Assembly: GCA_030062745.1 (NCBI GenBank)
Contig: CP099849.1
Coordinates: forward strand, 24,540,144 to 24,604,143
From: Capitulum mitella
Lineage: Eukaryota > Arthropoda > Thecostraca > Pollicipedomorpha > Pollicipedidae
Direction of reading: 5' to 3'
Length of the DNA stretch: 64,000 bases
This document shows positions 45,004 to 56,841 of this stretch, piece after piece. The position numbers and the translations under genes are program-made. Positions within the stretch are counted from its first letter, which is position 1. The number at the start of each line of letters is the position of its first letter. The notes under the pieces were generated by a model. It made no database searches and had not been told where the DNA came from. It was given only the letters and a program-made list of their open reading frames with translations.

Positions 45004-45389
45004 GCCGATAACCGGGATATACCCGGTTCTATGGTATACCCGGCAGGTAAACCACAGAAGCGGGTGTGACTCTCTCGGCGGAGGCGTAAGCCGTGACTAT
45101 GACACCGCGCTATCCGGCCGCTCGGGCGGATAAACAGGCTGAGTCAACAGCGCTGCCCTCTGAAGTGGCCAAAGCAAACCTGGGCCGGGTCGGGCGACGC
45201 GCCGGAGGACCGATAGTGCGGCGCCGAATGCCGCGGCAGCCTTTCCTCTGACGGGGTCCGTCCCCGGAGGCCGGTCCGCCGGTGTGACTCACAGCCGGCG
45301 CGACACGTCCGTCTGCAGCTCCGCAGAAGGCCGCCGCCGTCGTCTGGACGGTCCCGTGACCCGGTGTCTGTCGCACGACACAGTGGATA

Positions 45390-46040
45390 CGTCGTTGTTG
45401 TACTGTGCCCAGCGTGTCCCTGGTCTGGCTCAGGACACAGTGGATCCCGCTGTTGTCTGGACGGTCCTGTGTCCAGCGTGTCCCTGGTCTATCGCACGAG
45501 CCAGTGGTTACGCCGTCGTTGTCTAACGCCTCCTATGTCACGCCTACCCCTGGGTCTGGCTCAGGACACAGTGGACACGCCGTCGTCGTCTAGGCTCTCC
45601 TATGTTGCGATCCTATCTCATATCCCACCCTGCCTCTGGGTTTATCTCAGGACACAATGGACCTACCGTTGTTGTCTGGACTATCATATGCCTGTCATGT
45701 CCCTGGTCTATCGCAGGACACAGCGGGCCCGTCGCTGTTGTCTAGACTCTACTATGTTCCGCCGGCCCCTGCGTCTATCTCAGGACTCGCTGGACCCCCC
45801 GTTGTTGTCTGGACGGTCCTGTGTCCAGCGTGTCCCTGGTCTATCGCACAAGCCAGTGGACACTCGTTGTTGTCTAGACTGTCACATGCCTCTCACGTCC
45901 CTCGGTCTATCGCAAAACACGGTGGACCTGTCGATGTTGTCTAGGCTTTCCCATGTTACATCGGCCCCTGCGTCTGTCTCAGGGCTTGCTGGACCCGCCG
46001 TTGTTGTCTGGACGGTCCTGAATCCCTCGCGTCCGTGTGC
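45390..46040. repeat. ~65-bp minisatellite
   Basis: About ten units share the core GTTGTTGTCTGGAC (or TCTAGAC) followed by CTCAGGACACAGTGGAC-type segments. Core-to-core spacing is mostly 65-69 bp, with a few of 79-90 bp, giving a higher-order alternation of CTATCGCA and TCTCAGGAC versions. The repeat keeps the plus strand open for 231 codons, which I do not regard as a gene. Confidence 0.85.
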
Positions 46041-46049
46041 CCATCCAAG

Positions 46050-48070
46050 GGCACAGTGAGACCGCCACTGTGTCCGGCCGGCTCCGTGTCTGCGGGCTGA
46101 CATCGTTGTCTCGAAGCCAGAACACGAGGAGAGGCGGCAGCCTCAGAGGGTTATAGTTACGGAAACGCTTAGTCTGACTGACAGACGGACGGATTATCTC
46201 AGGACAGATGGACAGAAAAATCATGTTATAATGAACATAGTTTCTATTACGACAAATGCAAAGCTGGATCCTTTGTTTTCAGGAGCACAAGGACTCATTT
46301 TACGAACGGAGACTTGCAGTCTCGGTACAACACATCGCCGGACAAATAATCAATACCGAGATTCAACGGGCATACGTTTTTGTTTGCTCTTTTTCAACCA
46401 CGTAACATTTAATCAAGAACAGCCTTCTTACCAACAGAGGATGTTGTTCTTCTGAAATGGATGCTGAGCTTTACAGTGTTCCTAGGGCAGTCCAGAATTT
46501 TAAAAAGGAGACCTGCCATTTGAATTTTTGTTCGACCCATTTGCAATGAACATTTCAGATATGGAATTCGTAGAGTCAGTTAACCCTGTAGAGATGCTAC
46601 ATTCAATTAAGTTATCGGTTATCTACTGGTCCAGCTCGCCACGTACAAATGATTTCATTGCACTGTCCAGGTGTCCTCCGCAGGGAACACGCCCTTAATG
46701 AGCCTCACCCTGGATCATCTTCGACCCACAGTCCTTTTGTGCAATGCATTCAGGATCATGGAGGTTGTCCTGTGTACTTTTGGTGCCGTCTGGACCCCGG
46801 CAACATTATATGATAAGGCAGCATGATGGGGATGAACAGAAAAAATGTCTTAACCTCCTTGCTGGGCTCACCGACAATGTTCAGAAAACGACGTCCATGT
46901 TCAGGGCATGGCGGCATTAATTGTCTCGTGCACGAAGCACTTTGCTTGTGGCGTCATCTAGGTCATAAATAACCAGACCGCGGCGGCTCCAGACAATCTG
47001 AAGCGAGAGACCGTGCCATACTGTCCAGCATCAACCGTATCGTACCGCATTTGTTCGTGAGGGCTCCTCCACACAGTGGCTGCTAGGGTCCAGTCCGTAC
47101 AATATAAGGGCATTAACACATCTCTCACTATAAAGCATTCTCCTCCCGCCCCGCCCAGCGCCCCCACCGTGCCCGATTCCCCGACCTCACAGTCAACAGT
47201 GTCGACTTAGGTGGACACAGCTCTGACAGCGCTTTAGTAATTGCTGCTGCGAGGTGGCCCGTGTTACGGCAGCGAGGCCAGCTGAGACGGCAGCGGCTGT
47301 ATGTGAGAAGAACCGCTAGGTGACAGTGAAACAGACGCCCGGCATGTGAAGGGCCGCGGCGCAAGCGGCAGCAGCCGTGCGTCAAGCTGAATATTTCATC
47401 ATCCGTTCTCCTGTCCTCACTGAGCCCAATCTGGACCCCCATAAACACGCGACACACTCACACATACACACGCTCACTTATGTCTTCCCGTCACTCATGA
47501 CGTTCCCATCAAACCTATCTTTAATCTCGCACCTCAGGGCTTGTGGACAGAACACTAACCGACTCACCAACAAAGAGCGACTCAAAACTCTAGTGACCAA
47601 GAGTGAGAAATTCAACATCATTTCATCCTTTGTCGTAATGTCTCTCACCTCATGTCTATGTCTACCACCTCTTTTCATTGCCAAGAGATGTGCAACAAGG
47701 AACAGTCACTTAAGGCAATGCAATGAAATGATTTCGTTGTTTGGATGACAAAAAAATATTGCGGTTAATCTCATTCAAGAAAAGGAATGCTGGTTCTAGG
47801 CATTAGCTTTCCGCAGATTCTAGGACAACGTCAAAGCAACTGGCCACAAATCCTCGACAAAAGAGCAGGACTCCCCACCGTTCTAATGCAACTGTCAGGC
47901 ACTTACATGCCATTTGCAAGGAAGCCGGAACTCAACTCCGATCCGGCAGAAGGTCGTCCCTGAGACCAGAGGTGCACAAAACGTCAAAACTGTCGCATAC
48001 AAAAGCCAAAAATCCCAAACCTGTCACATTTCGAATTCGGCCAAATTTCATCCTACCAGCCGAAATAATG
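46050..48070. other. No recognised feature
   Basis: Mixed-composition intergenic DNA with only short frames, none with a domain. No RNA gene or clear repeat was recognised. Confidence 0.4.
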
Positions 48071-48079
48071 CATTAACCC

Positions 48080-49105
48080 TATTCCCGGCAGGCGGGGATT
48101 CGGCCCCCCCCCCGAGGTCTCGAGAACTACACATCCGATTTCATCGTAACGAACGGCAATCTATTTGCCATGACGTGAACTGCATTTTTACGGAAAGAAC
48201 CTTTCAAAATTTTGAAATGGGTGGATACAGGGGACAAAAAAGCCAAAATGGGAAATATTTTTGGACTTGCAATTCTTTTGTTTATCAGCCGATTTTAGCG
48301 AAATTGACATGAATCGAGAGATCATCAATAGGACTTTTATCATTGGTCCATACATTTGAAAATTTGAGAAAATTCATAAAGGCGTTCACAGGGTTCCAAA
48401 AATAGGAGGATTAGCTTTTTACACTGAATAAACAAAAAACTAAAAACACTTTTTTGATTTCTAATAGTCATGTTATGCCAAAGAAAAACAACTCGTGTTA
48501 CAGTATTTGTACAATATTAGCATAGGCGGTGCCATGGACATGAGAAAGGGAGAACTGCCATGGTCACATGTTCACCAGGTCAACTTACGACCTCTGACCT
48601 TAAATGGCCTCCAGTGACAGAGTCACTTGGGATGATTTTAGGTTCATTTTACATTGTTTGAAAACGTTTCCAGTCATTTCAGTTCACTTTATTTTTAAGA
48701 TTCCATATCTCGGCTGTTGTGATATAAGGTATGCACACTGACATTTTAGGTCGTTAGCTTCCGTGACCCGACCTGATATCAAGCTGAAACTTGATACAAA
48801 AATAGAAGGCATCCCTCTACATCATATATGTTCTGGGTTTGGCATTTGAGTAAATAGCACCAAAATTATTACAACGAAATCAAATTTTGAATTTTGGCCT
48901 TCACCTGACCTTGTGAAATGACCTCAGATAAACAAAATCGCATTTGTATGTTGCCCAACTATTAACCTATATATCCATATGAAGTTTTAAGTTTTATCTT
49001 AAAAACGCTATTTTTGGTGGACATTTTCCTTTTACCCTCAACAGGGCCAAAATGGCCTGAGGTGCCTCTCAAAAACGTTGCCTGGCTCCGCCCCTGAGCA
49101 AAGAA
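48080..49105 (-). mobile_element. Non-autonomous transposon remnant, ~1 kb
   Basis: Read on the minus strand, the right boundary begins CAGGGGCGGAGCCAGGCAAC, a very typical start of dispersed non-autonomous elements. The left boundary ends in GGCCGAATCCCCGCCTGCC after a run of nine to ten Cs. The interior is AT-rich, without a transposase, and includes short stretches with TGACCT motifs. Family assignment is not possible without comparison to other copies. Confidence 0.45.
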
Positions 49106-49109
49106 GAAA

Positions 49110-49770
49110 TACAAAATTTTGTTACAGTACGTAAAAGAATAGCTGGGAAAAATCGCCAAGTTTCGTGAAGCTGCGTCAGAAACCCTGGAATTGGCAAACG
49201 AAAACCCCGAGGGGATGGATTCAGCTATCTCTGTGACGGGAATAGGGTTAATTACTTCCTTCCAGAGCCAGTGCATGGAGCTGCTCGCATGTTTGTAGCG
49301 ACGTCTTGTGTTGCTTGCCTGAAATCTGTATTTTCCTCAGAGAGTGATTATTTGTCGCACGTCTGCTTTTATCTCAACCCTTATCTGCCACCCACGCTGA
49401 CAGACAAGTTGGCAGATTTGCACACCTCAGCGTGAGGTACTGACGGCCCACAAAAATGTTTCAACGGTGCGATGGATTTTGCAATACGTACTCATCGTAC
49501 GACGACCCAAAGACATTCAGGACGCCCAAGTCCGTATCCTTTACCCAGCAGATGTTCCAGCTGACCTCAGGTGCCCTTAGTGATCTGACTCTTTATGTGT
49601 GCATGTATTGCATTGTATTGCATTATATTATACACTATGGGGACGTCCACAGCGATACAACGCATGCCGTGACTATGACTAAATCCCGATTCGAAAACTA
49701 GGAAGTTTACTTAGTTAAAACACGCACTCAGTCGTTCATCATGTCATTAGCGGCAGCAAAAGCAAGGCGA
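49110..49770. other. No recognised feature
   Basis: AT-rich interval between the transposon remnant and the LINE 3' end. It has only short frames and no repeat of note. Confidence 0.4.
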
Positions 49771-49777
49771 AGCTTGG

Positions 49778-51840
49778 TTATGTGACAATGGGCCCGAGAT
49801 GGAAATGGACAGTGGCTTTGAACTGAAAAGCAGAAAGCGAAAGCGAGTCGGGATGTAGCAGGCTGAGATCAACGTAGGCGCGATAATAAAACGTCCGTTT
49901 CCCTGTCTCTGTACGCGGGCGAGAGAAGCGGAAATGATCGTCTCGCCGGGTATGGCGAACACGGGTTTCACTATTTCTAATGAAAAAGGAAGCCAAGCCC
50001 GCGGGCTCGCCACCGGAGAGCGCCTGATGGGATAGTGTCATCATGTTGCCCGCGGAAAACCTACCAGGGCGCTGCAGATCAGATACGTGGTCAATTTTTT
50101 GCGTCCAGAAATGACTTTCCCGGCAAAGTTGATTATTTTTTGTAGCCGAGGCAGTCTTTTTTGAGCCACCGCCATAAACGGCAAGACACTACCAAATGTG
50201 GGGGAGCAGCAGGGTGGGGACGACAATGCGCAGCGCCCGGTGCGGAGGTGGTTTCACCGGTGTACAAGGCCAAACAGCAAGCCTGAACAGCGCTTAGTCA
50301 TGACCGAGGCATGTGGGTGCCAAGAAAGAGATCGGTCGAAAATCAAGTCGAGATTTTTCACGGTGGTAACAAGAGACAGCAGTGCGTCCCTGAACCTCAG
50401 TAAAGACAGGGATGTTAAGCAGATTTTGTTGGCTCCAAAAAGCATCAGCTGAGTTTCGCTCGCGTTCATTTTAAAGGAATTCGCGCAAAGTCAGAGGTCC
50501 AGTGAGCAAATGATGCTTTCCATGAGCAAAATAAGATCCGAAGAGAAGATTTTTGTCGCTGACGAACACTTCTGTGTCATCCGTGTACTGAATGATGTCA
50601 ACATTTTCGGTGAAAAGGCTGACATCAGTGGCAAATATGCTGTACAAAAGAAGGCACAGAGATAAGCCCTAAAACACACCTTTGCTGTTAGGCAGCTTTC
50701 TAGAGGTGTGTTCCCTTCCAGACGTCAGTGAAGCTGACACTCTGGGTATGACCGCGGAGGTAGGTAGAAAACCAAGAAGTATCAACGCCGTATTGTGCAA
50801 GTTTCAGAAGTAATTCTGAGTGATCAGTAACATCAAAGCATTTGCTGAGGCGCAGGAATCAGAATGTTTCCAGACGTCGAGGGAATTCTACAGAACTCAG
50901 AGATGAATTAACAGAATGGAGAATGATGCAACTAGACTATCCCGAACGAGGCCTTGAACACACCCATTCCGGGACCGTCATGCCCGGCAGACGAACTCCG
51001 CATGCTAAAAATCACCTTCCGGAGCTCGCCGCATGAGACAGATGACACGGTGAAGGTGCAGGCGCCAACGCGCGGGAGGCGGCGTGGTAATTCAGGGCAG
51101 CCCAGGGCGGCGACGTCGGCGGCCACCCCCGGGCCAACGCCAACAAAATAGCTGTTGAGCGTATCTGCCCAGACGCCTGGAGTACTGCTCGCCGCATTTC
51201 TTACTGCCGATGACAATTTTGAATAAAGCGCCAAACAGAGCCGGTGGCACTTATTCTTCGTTCAGTATTAGTAAAAACATTTGGCGAACAGTGGAACGGA
51301 CATGTCTGTTTAAGTCTTCATAAAGAATGGAATCGTGGCCGTGAGTGCGCAGGGCATCACGGCGGCCAGCCATAAAGGACAGAGTTTGCTGGGAGATTTA
51401 TGGCAAGGCTGGGTTGCGGATTTTCTTAGACATGAGCGGAGAATGCTGGTCGAGAATTGGGAAGAACACAGAGAGGAGAGGAGACCACTTCTCAGCAACA
51501 GACGGAGACGAAAATACGCCCGATCAGTCAGCAAAGTGGAGATCGAGATGAAAGAGGCTTGAATCAATGTGATAGAAAGAACACTGAAAAACACACGTTA
51601 GCGCTCGGCGGGGCCAAGACACAGAAATGCTGAAGCAAATGATGCCATGGGGACTAAAATCGCAGAGCAAAGTGGTACAGCTAGGAACAGTGCAGTCACC
51701 TCCTTTCAGTATCGCTTCCAGTAGCGAGCTGCTGGTAAAAGTTACGCCTCTAATAAGAAACGTAACTTTATTAAAGTTACACATATGTTACATAAAGTCA
51801 CGCATGTGCAGTCAAACGCAGTACCGCTTCTACCAAGCGA
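49778..51840 (-). pseudogene. LINE (endonuclease + reverse transcriptase) pseudogene
   Basis: Read 5' to 3' on the minus strand in drifting frames. First comes an endonuclease C-terminal part (VTFTSSSLLEAIL, then SVSWPRRALT and a FHLDLHFAD segment). Next is the linker ADTLNSYFVGVGPGVAADVA, then SSSAGHDGPGMGVFKASF. The reverse transcriptase follows: FDVTDHSELLLKLAQYGVDT with WFSTYLRGHTQSV, the catalytic box IIQYTDDTEVFVSD (YTDD, normally YADD), ASETQLMLFGA, SLSWHPHASVM, then KRLPRLQKIINFAGKVISGR and a C-terminal RTRQDH-like segment. The order is that of Jockey/CR1-type non-LTR retrotransposons. Several stops and frameshifts show it is dead. Its endonuclease-proximal part overlaps the left end of the regucalcin tandem duplication. 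Confidence 0.8.
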
Positions 51841-54455
51841 CGGAGAGGGCCTTGTTTATTTCTGCCAACATGCTCCTCATAGCGGGATCTGTTAGGTACC
51901 ATCACCTCATAGTCTTGTGGGTACCTCAGTCCATTCTTACGTACGATTGTCAGACAGTCTGAAAGCTGCTGACTTTTCCTCTTTATGTTCTACAAGTGCA
52001 TGCTTGAAAGAGGCTTCGCTAAATGTGAGAGAGGGCAGCTTATCGGCTCATGGCGTCTCCTACGCTTACTGAACACCGCCCTCTTGAATGGGACTTGTTG
52101 CTGTCTGCGCCTGAGCTGTCTCATTCAAGGTGACGTCTTCACTCTGTTGACCTTACGATTTGAGCGATACCATCTCAGTAACAGTGGGGATACAAACAAC
52201 CATGGCGTTGCTGGCACGTAAAAATAACAAAAAAAATAAACAGAAATAAAACAATTTCATTCAAGGACAGTTACCGATAATGAAGCCCTGCTGGTTTCAG
52301 CATTTCGATTTAGGCTTCATACAATTACCAACAGTGAACCACTGGGCCACATACGAGTTTTCATCTCTGTTTCAAAGTTCACGTGTGGTGTTCTCGCGAC
52401 AACCTGCAGTCGGACAGCGGACAGACCTCAGACAGAGCCACTGTTTAGTGACCAGGCTGTCTGCAAGGCTTGCAGGCTCAAGGTGGGTACCACTGAAACC
52501 GCCACATTTTTTCTGCCATTTCCCAGGGTTTCTTCTTGGTCTCAGGGCGTGCTGCATCTCCATTATCGCCGTGTGCCAAAAATATAACACATGATAATGT
52601 TTTTAAGAAAATTTCTCGAATTTCAAGTCCAGAACATACCTCAAAATGCTCATCAACAAAACTGTTGTTTGGTCTACCCTCATGCGTGAAGATTCTGAAA
52701 AGATGTCGAAATCGCGTAACTGTATATACCTGTATATAAATGCACTTATATATGTATTTATGTATATATAACTGTAAAACTGTACATAGCTATATATCAA
52801 ATGCAAGTTTAGTTATTTTTGTCTAATGTGCTAAATATTATAAACAACGCCCGTTTTATTTCTGAGGTCATTAATACATTTCAGCATGGGATGTCACGAG
52901 ATAACGTCAAGCTTTAGTAAGCCTGGGATCCCGTTGAATGGTGCGATTTCATGTTTTGCTGGTAAATAGGGAAAAGGCTGATGAGTTCACCCGGCGGCGG
53001 CGCTATTTCTAGCTAAGATAAGCAGACCACCTCAGACCGTGCACGGCATCCCCCCTACATGAGGAGTCATCCAGCGTGACAGAATCAGACTGCTTATATT
53101 ACACGTGCATGACTTATTTTCTGGGGAGAGAAGAAATGTGTTCACTTTGTTCGCAACTTATCTCCTCGCTACATATTTCTCCTCTTCAACGAGAGGTGGG
53201 GGCGGGGGGTCGGTAGGCCGGGCTCGCTATTCCTTCAACGCGCCCTTGCCCAGCACCTTATTTATGTGAACAACGACCTCGGAGTGGCGCTGGCATCTGA
53301 ACAGCGCTACCGTGAGTGAATTAGCTGCTCTCACCGTCACATAGCTCCATCGCTGATAGGGGCACGAACATCCGACAGCCACCATCTGTGTTCTGAGAGG
53401 TGCACTCCGATTTACTGCTGCACATTTGTACGGAGCGTCGCAAACCGTAATTCGTTTCCTGTGCGGAAAAGCTGACAACTATTGATAGCTAGTACGGGCA
53501 CTAAAAAGAAAACGTTTTCGCTTCATGCCCAATGTCGGCAGAAAATTTTGCATCCAGTTGCTGTGATGTTTTACGTCAGGCTCTCACCGATTTTTCTAAC
53601 ATCTCGCGCCACCTCTGCAGAAGCCTGCCGTAGCCTCCAGAGCCATGGTGAAAATCGAGAAGATTTCCAGCGGCCACCAGCTGGGAGAAGGTCCTCACTG
53701 GGACGACGCCACCCAGTCACTCTACTATGTGGACATCATTGGACAGAACATTCTGCGCTGGGACGAACGGCGGCAGAGGGAGACCAAAGTGCACATCGGT
53801 GTGTAGCATCGACTGCAGTAGCCAGCCAAGAGCCCCTTTCAACGTAGTTTTAGTCTTCATTAGGAACTGAACGCTGTTCAGTTAAGGAGGACCCACGCTT
53901 AACGTCGTAGTGCAAAATATCACTATATACTGCAGAGCCGGGAACAGAAAGACCACTCTATGATACTCTAAAGCATCCAGCAAAAGTTTTCACAATGTCA
54001 GAAGGTGGCGAATTTTGTTCTCGACTTTCTTTGTGTTTTGAGATGGCTATTGAACCAATGCAAATGACGCAACCCACAGGCTTCTGCGTGAAACCGGTGT
54101 TTGGAATAATGGCGGCCATTTAAAAATTATTACAATTTTTCATGTTTTTCTCCTCAGTTCCACTGCATTTCAAAATAATGCTTCAAACCAACGCTTCAAC
54201 TCAGGACGAAGTCCAAAACATTTCCATGTGTTAGGGGAATAGAATCAGTGAGGTTCGGACCAGAATGCAGAATGGCTTTCTGACTCCACCAAGTAGCTTT
54301 GGAACTGCAATGAATTATTAGTACATAGGCATAAGATGATGTTCAATTCCACACGGAAAAGCATTCCACGATGCATTCGGAATTAGTCTGAGAGGGTTGG
54401 TGCAATCTGAATAGATTAACAGAAAATCATCTCGTGGCAGCAGAAAGACGTCTTT
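51430..54455 (+). repeat. Tandem segmental duplication, unit 1
   Basis: About 3.0 kb here is paralogous to 56,485-59,365, in direct orientation and offset by about 5.03-5.05 kb. The similarity runs through the LINE 5' part, the AACAACCATGGCGTTGCTG segment, the presumed regucalcin promoter region, exon 1 and about 650 bp of intron 1. It starts inside the LINE near 51,430 and stops in intron 1 near 54,455. Confidence 0.85.
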
Positions 54456-56111
54456 CAATCTCATGACGCACAAGAAATATACGACCTTCATAAATGCCAG
54501 TTAGTACCCTTTTCCGTTCATCTCAGGAACGGAGAAGAGTGCTGCTGCTGAAAAGTGGCCCGCCCTGTCCAGCCGTATCAGAAGCTCACTGGTGCCCTTT
54601 CCACGTCTGCCGACAGAGTCGGACCAAAGCCCGTCGAGTGCAATCGCCGGCTTCACCACCCTGGTGGTGCCCGTGCGTGGCAGGCCGGACAGCTACGTCA
54701 TCACCCGGGGCAACCGGCTGGCCACCCTCGACTGGGACGGTTGCTCCCAGGAGCACACTGTGCGGGAGTTCGTCGCCGTGGACCAAGATGTGCCGTTCCC
54801 CATGCGCTTCAACGACGGCAAATGTGACCCGCAGGGCACTCTTTTTGTTGGTACGCACCGTGGTGTGTAGGTGAGGGGCTGGGTGAGTGATGTGCATCCC
54901 TGTGGCCCAGGATCATAGCCTTTGTTACGCATTTTTTGTCTGTGATTACCCAAAAGCTGACTGAGATTGGCTTCCATATTTTCTTGCGCGTCTCAGTTAA
55001 GCCTACGTCATGTAAGTTACCCCATAAATATCACGTCGATAACACCGGCCAGGACCTCCGTCCCTTCTCATGACGCTTAGTATCGGTTTTTCATTTTTTT
55101 TGTTTTACCTCCTCGGAGCAAGAATCATCAGCAAGCTCCTGTGGTCATTTGCTGTCATCTCAACGATGAAAACACCTCACAGCAGCAATAGTGATACTAG
55201 ACCACGAACCGAACCCAATCGTCTAACCATGTCGAATAAATGAGACAAAAGCCAAAGGCGACAAAGTACAGGCAGTGATGAATGCTAAACAGCTAGCCGC
55301 CAGAGAGCACCAGCGTGCGCATGATCGGCTCCCTGGTTCTGGCTGGCAGGCACCATGAGTGAGGAGACGGCACCAGGAATCCCCAGACCGGGCGCCGGCT
55401 CCATCTACTTCCTTCAGCTCCCGTGACGGCAGCGCCACCAAGCGGTACTCCAACGTCAGCCTCTCCAACGGGATGGCCTTCAGCGCGGACGGAACCAGGT
55501 TCTTCTACATCGACACCTGCGCCATGAGGGTGGACGTGTTCGATTACGACATGGCGAGTATCAGTGAGTACATCGACGGACATCAGTGCACAGGGGCGCA
55601 GCCTGGGTTTTCTTACGGGGGGGGGGGCTCACGGCACTGTCGCGAATTTTCCCGCTCCACCATCAAAACTCGACTGCTCGTAACATGTGCTTCGGTTGCC
55701 ATCCTTGCCGCCTTCCTCCGAAACCCTTTTTATTTTTCTAGGCAACAGACGCCCAGTGTTTGACGTCAAGGCGGCCCGTATACCGGGCCTACCGGACGGT
55801 ATGACCATCGACACCCAGGGCCGGCTCTGGGTGGCGCTGTATTTCGGTGGAAGCGTCATCTGCGTCGACCCCAGCACCGGCCAGCTGGTGGACCAGGTGC
55901 ACCTGCCGGCGACCAACATCACGTCCTGCACGTTCGGCGGTCCCCGGCTACGACACGCTGTACGTGACGTCGGCCACAGCTGGGCTGGCCGAGTGGCAGA
56001 TGGTGGCGCCAACCCGACGCCGGCGCCACCTTTAAGGTCACCGGCCTGGGGGCTCGCGGCTCGTGCAACGTCGACTGCAGCATCGACTACGAGAAGCTGA
56101 AGGCGCTCTAG
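53645..56111 (+). CDS. Regucalcin/SMP-30 copy 1 (frame-disrupted)
   Basis: Regucalcin (SMP-30) is a six-bladed beta-propeller gluconolactonase/calcium-binding protein of the cytosol. Exons: 53645-53798, 54617-54850, 55350-55563, 55742-56111, with the same phases as the intact copy 3. Active-site positions are present: Glu in GEGPHWD, Asn in MRFNDGK, Asn in LSNGMAF, Asp in LPDGMTID. Exon 3 has one extra base near 55,412 that leads to TGA at 55422-55424. Exon 4 has two extra bases (near 55,944 and 56,011), making it 370 bp instead of 368. Exon 3 also lacks two codons relative to copy 3. All three disruptions are single-base insertions, so a recent pseudogene and an assembly artefact are both possible. 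AATAAA follows at 56382-56387. An AG at 53624 before a segment conserved in all three copies suggests a 5' UTR intron. Confidence 0.85.
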
Positions 56112-56381
56112 GAGAGAAGCTCGCTCCGAATAGCGGACGGACGCATTCCTCAAAGCCAGCTTCCGCTTCCAATTGATGTCACAATCACAAATGACGAACA
56201 GAGATATTGAAGGAGACTTGCCAGGGACCTTCAATTTGAACGCGTGTATACGTACAATGTTGTCGGATGATCCGTTACTGCGAATAGTCCTGATGTACGT
56301 TCGTCACGGTATATAGAAGTGAAGTGGTATATCTACAACATAAGTCAGAGTGTGTGCTGAGCTAAGTCACATGTTGTGTGA

Positions 56382-56387
56382 AATAAA
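56382..56387 (+). terminator. Polyadenylation signal of regucalcin copy 1
   Basis: AATAAA lies 271 bp downstream of the stop codon of copy 1, at a normal distance for a short 3' UTR. It is immediately upstream of the second unit of the tandem duplication. Confidence 0.5.
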
Positions 56388-56460
56388 ACGAAAAAGACTG
56401 CGTCAGTTCGTCTTAACAGTGACGGAATTCGGATACGGTTCATGGGTGAGACAGAGAAGC

Positions 56461-56841
56461 CTAAAAGTTGTAAAGCCACCTGCTTTCATGCAACGGGTAA
56501 TGGGGAATTGGGCAGAACACAGAGAGGAGGGCAAACCACTTGTCAGCAACAGATGTAGATGAAAATACGCCAGGCCAGTCAGCAAGGTGGAGATTACGGT
56601 GAAAGGGACTTGAATCAATGCGACAGATGGCGCACTGGAAGACAAACGTTGGCGCTCTGCGTGGCCCAGACACAGAAATGCGAAAGTGAACGATGTTAAG
56701 GGGACGAAAATTGTAGTGCAATGTACTGCAGTTAAGAACAGTGCAGTTACCTGCACTCAACACTACATCGAGTAGCGAGCCGCTGGTAAAAGTCACGTCT
56801 CTGATAAGAGACGTAAGTCTTCTTAAATTATGCATATGCAC
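56461..56841 (-). pseudogene. LINE endonuclease-region fragment (duplicated)
   Basis: A 126-codon minus-strand frame reads LTSLIRDVTFTSGSLLDVVL, then FRISVSGPRRAPTFVFQ and RIDSSPFHRNLHLADW, then VADKWFALLSVFCPI. This is the end of a LINE endonuclease domain and the linker to the reverse transcriptase. It is the paralogue of the 5' part of the LINE at 51.4-51.8 kb and is present only because the tandem duplication begins inside that element. Its frame is better preserved than in the parent copy. Confidence 0.75.

Noticed and set aside
53140-53480. Minus-strand frame conserved between the two duplication units (53,227-53,478 and 58,271-58,510)
   Set aside because: Conservation is explained by the segmental duplication; the two frames differ by indels that change the protein, so it is not under coding selection.
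55616-55627. Poly-G run in intron 3 of regucalcin copy 1 as a cause of the frame breaks
   Set aside because: It lies in the intron and does not affect the reading frame, though it shows that homopolymers occur close by.
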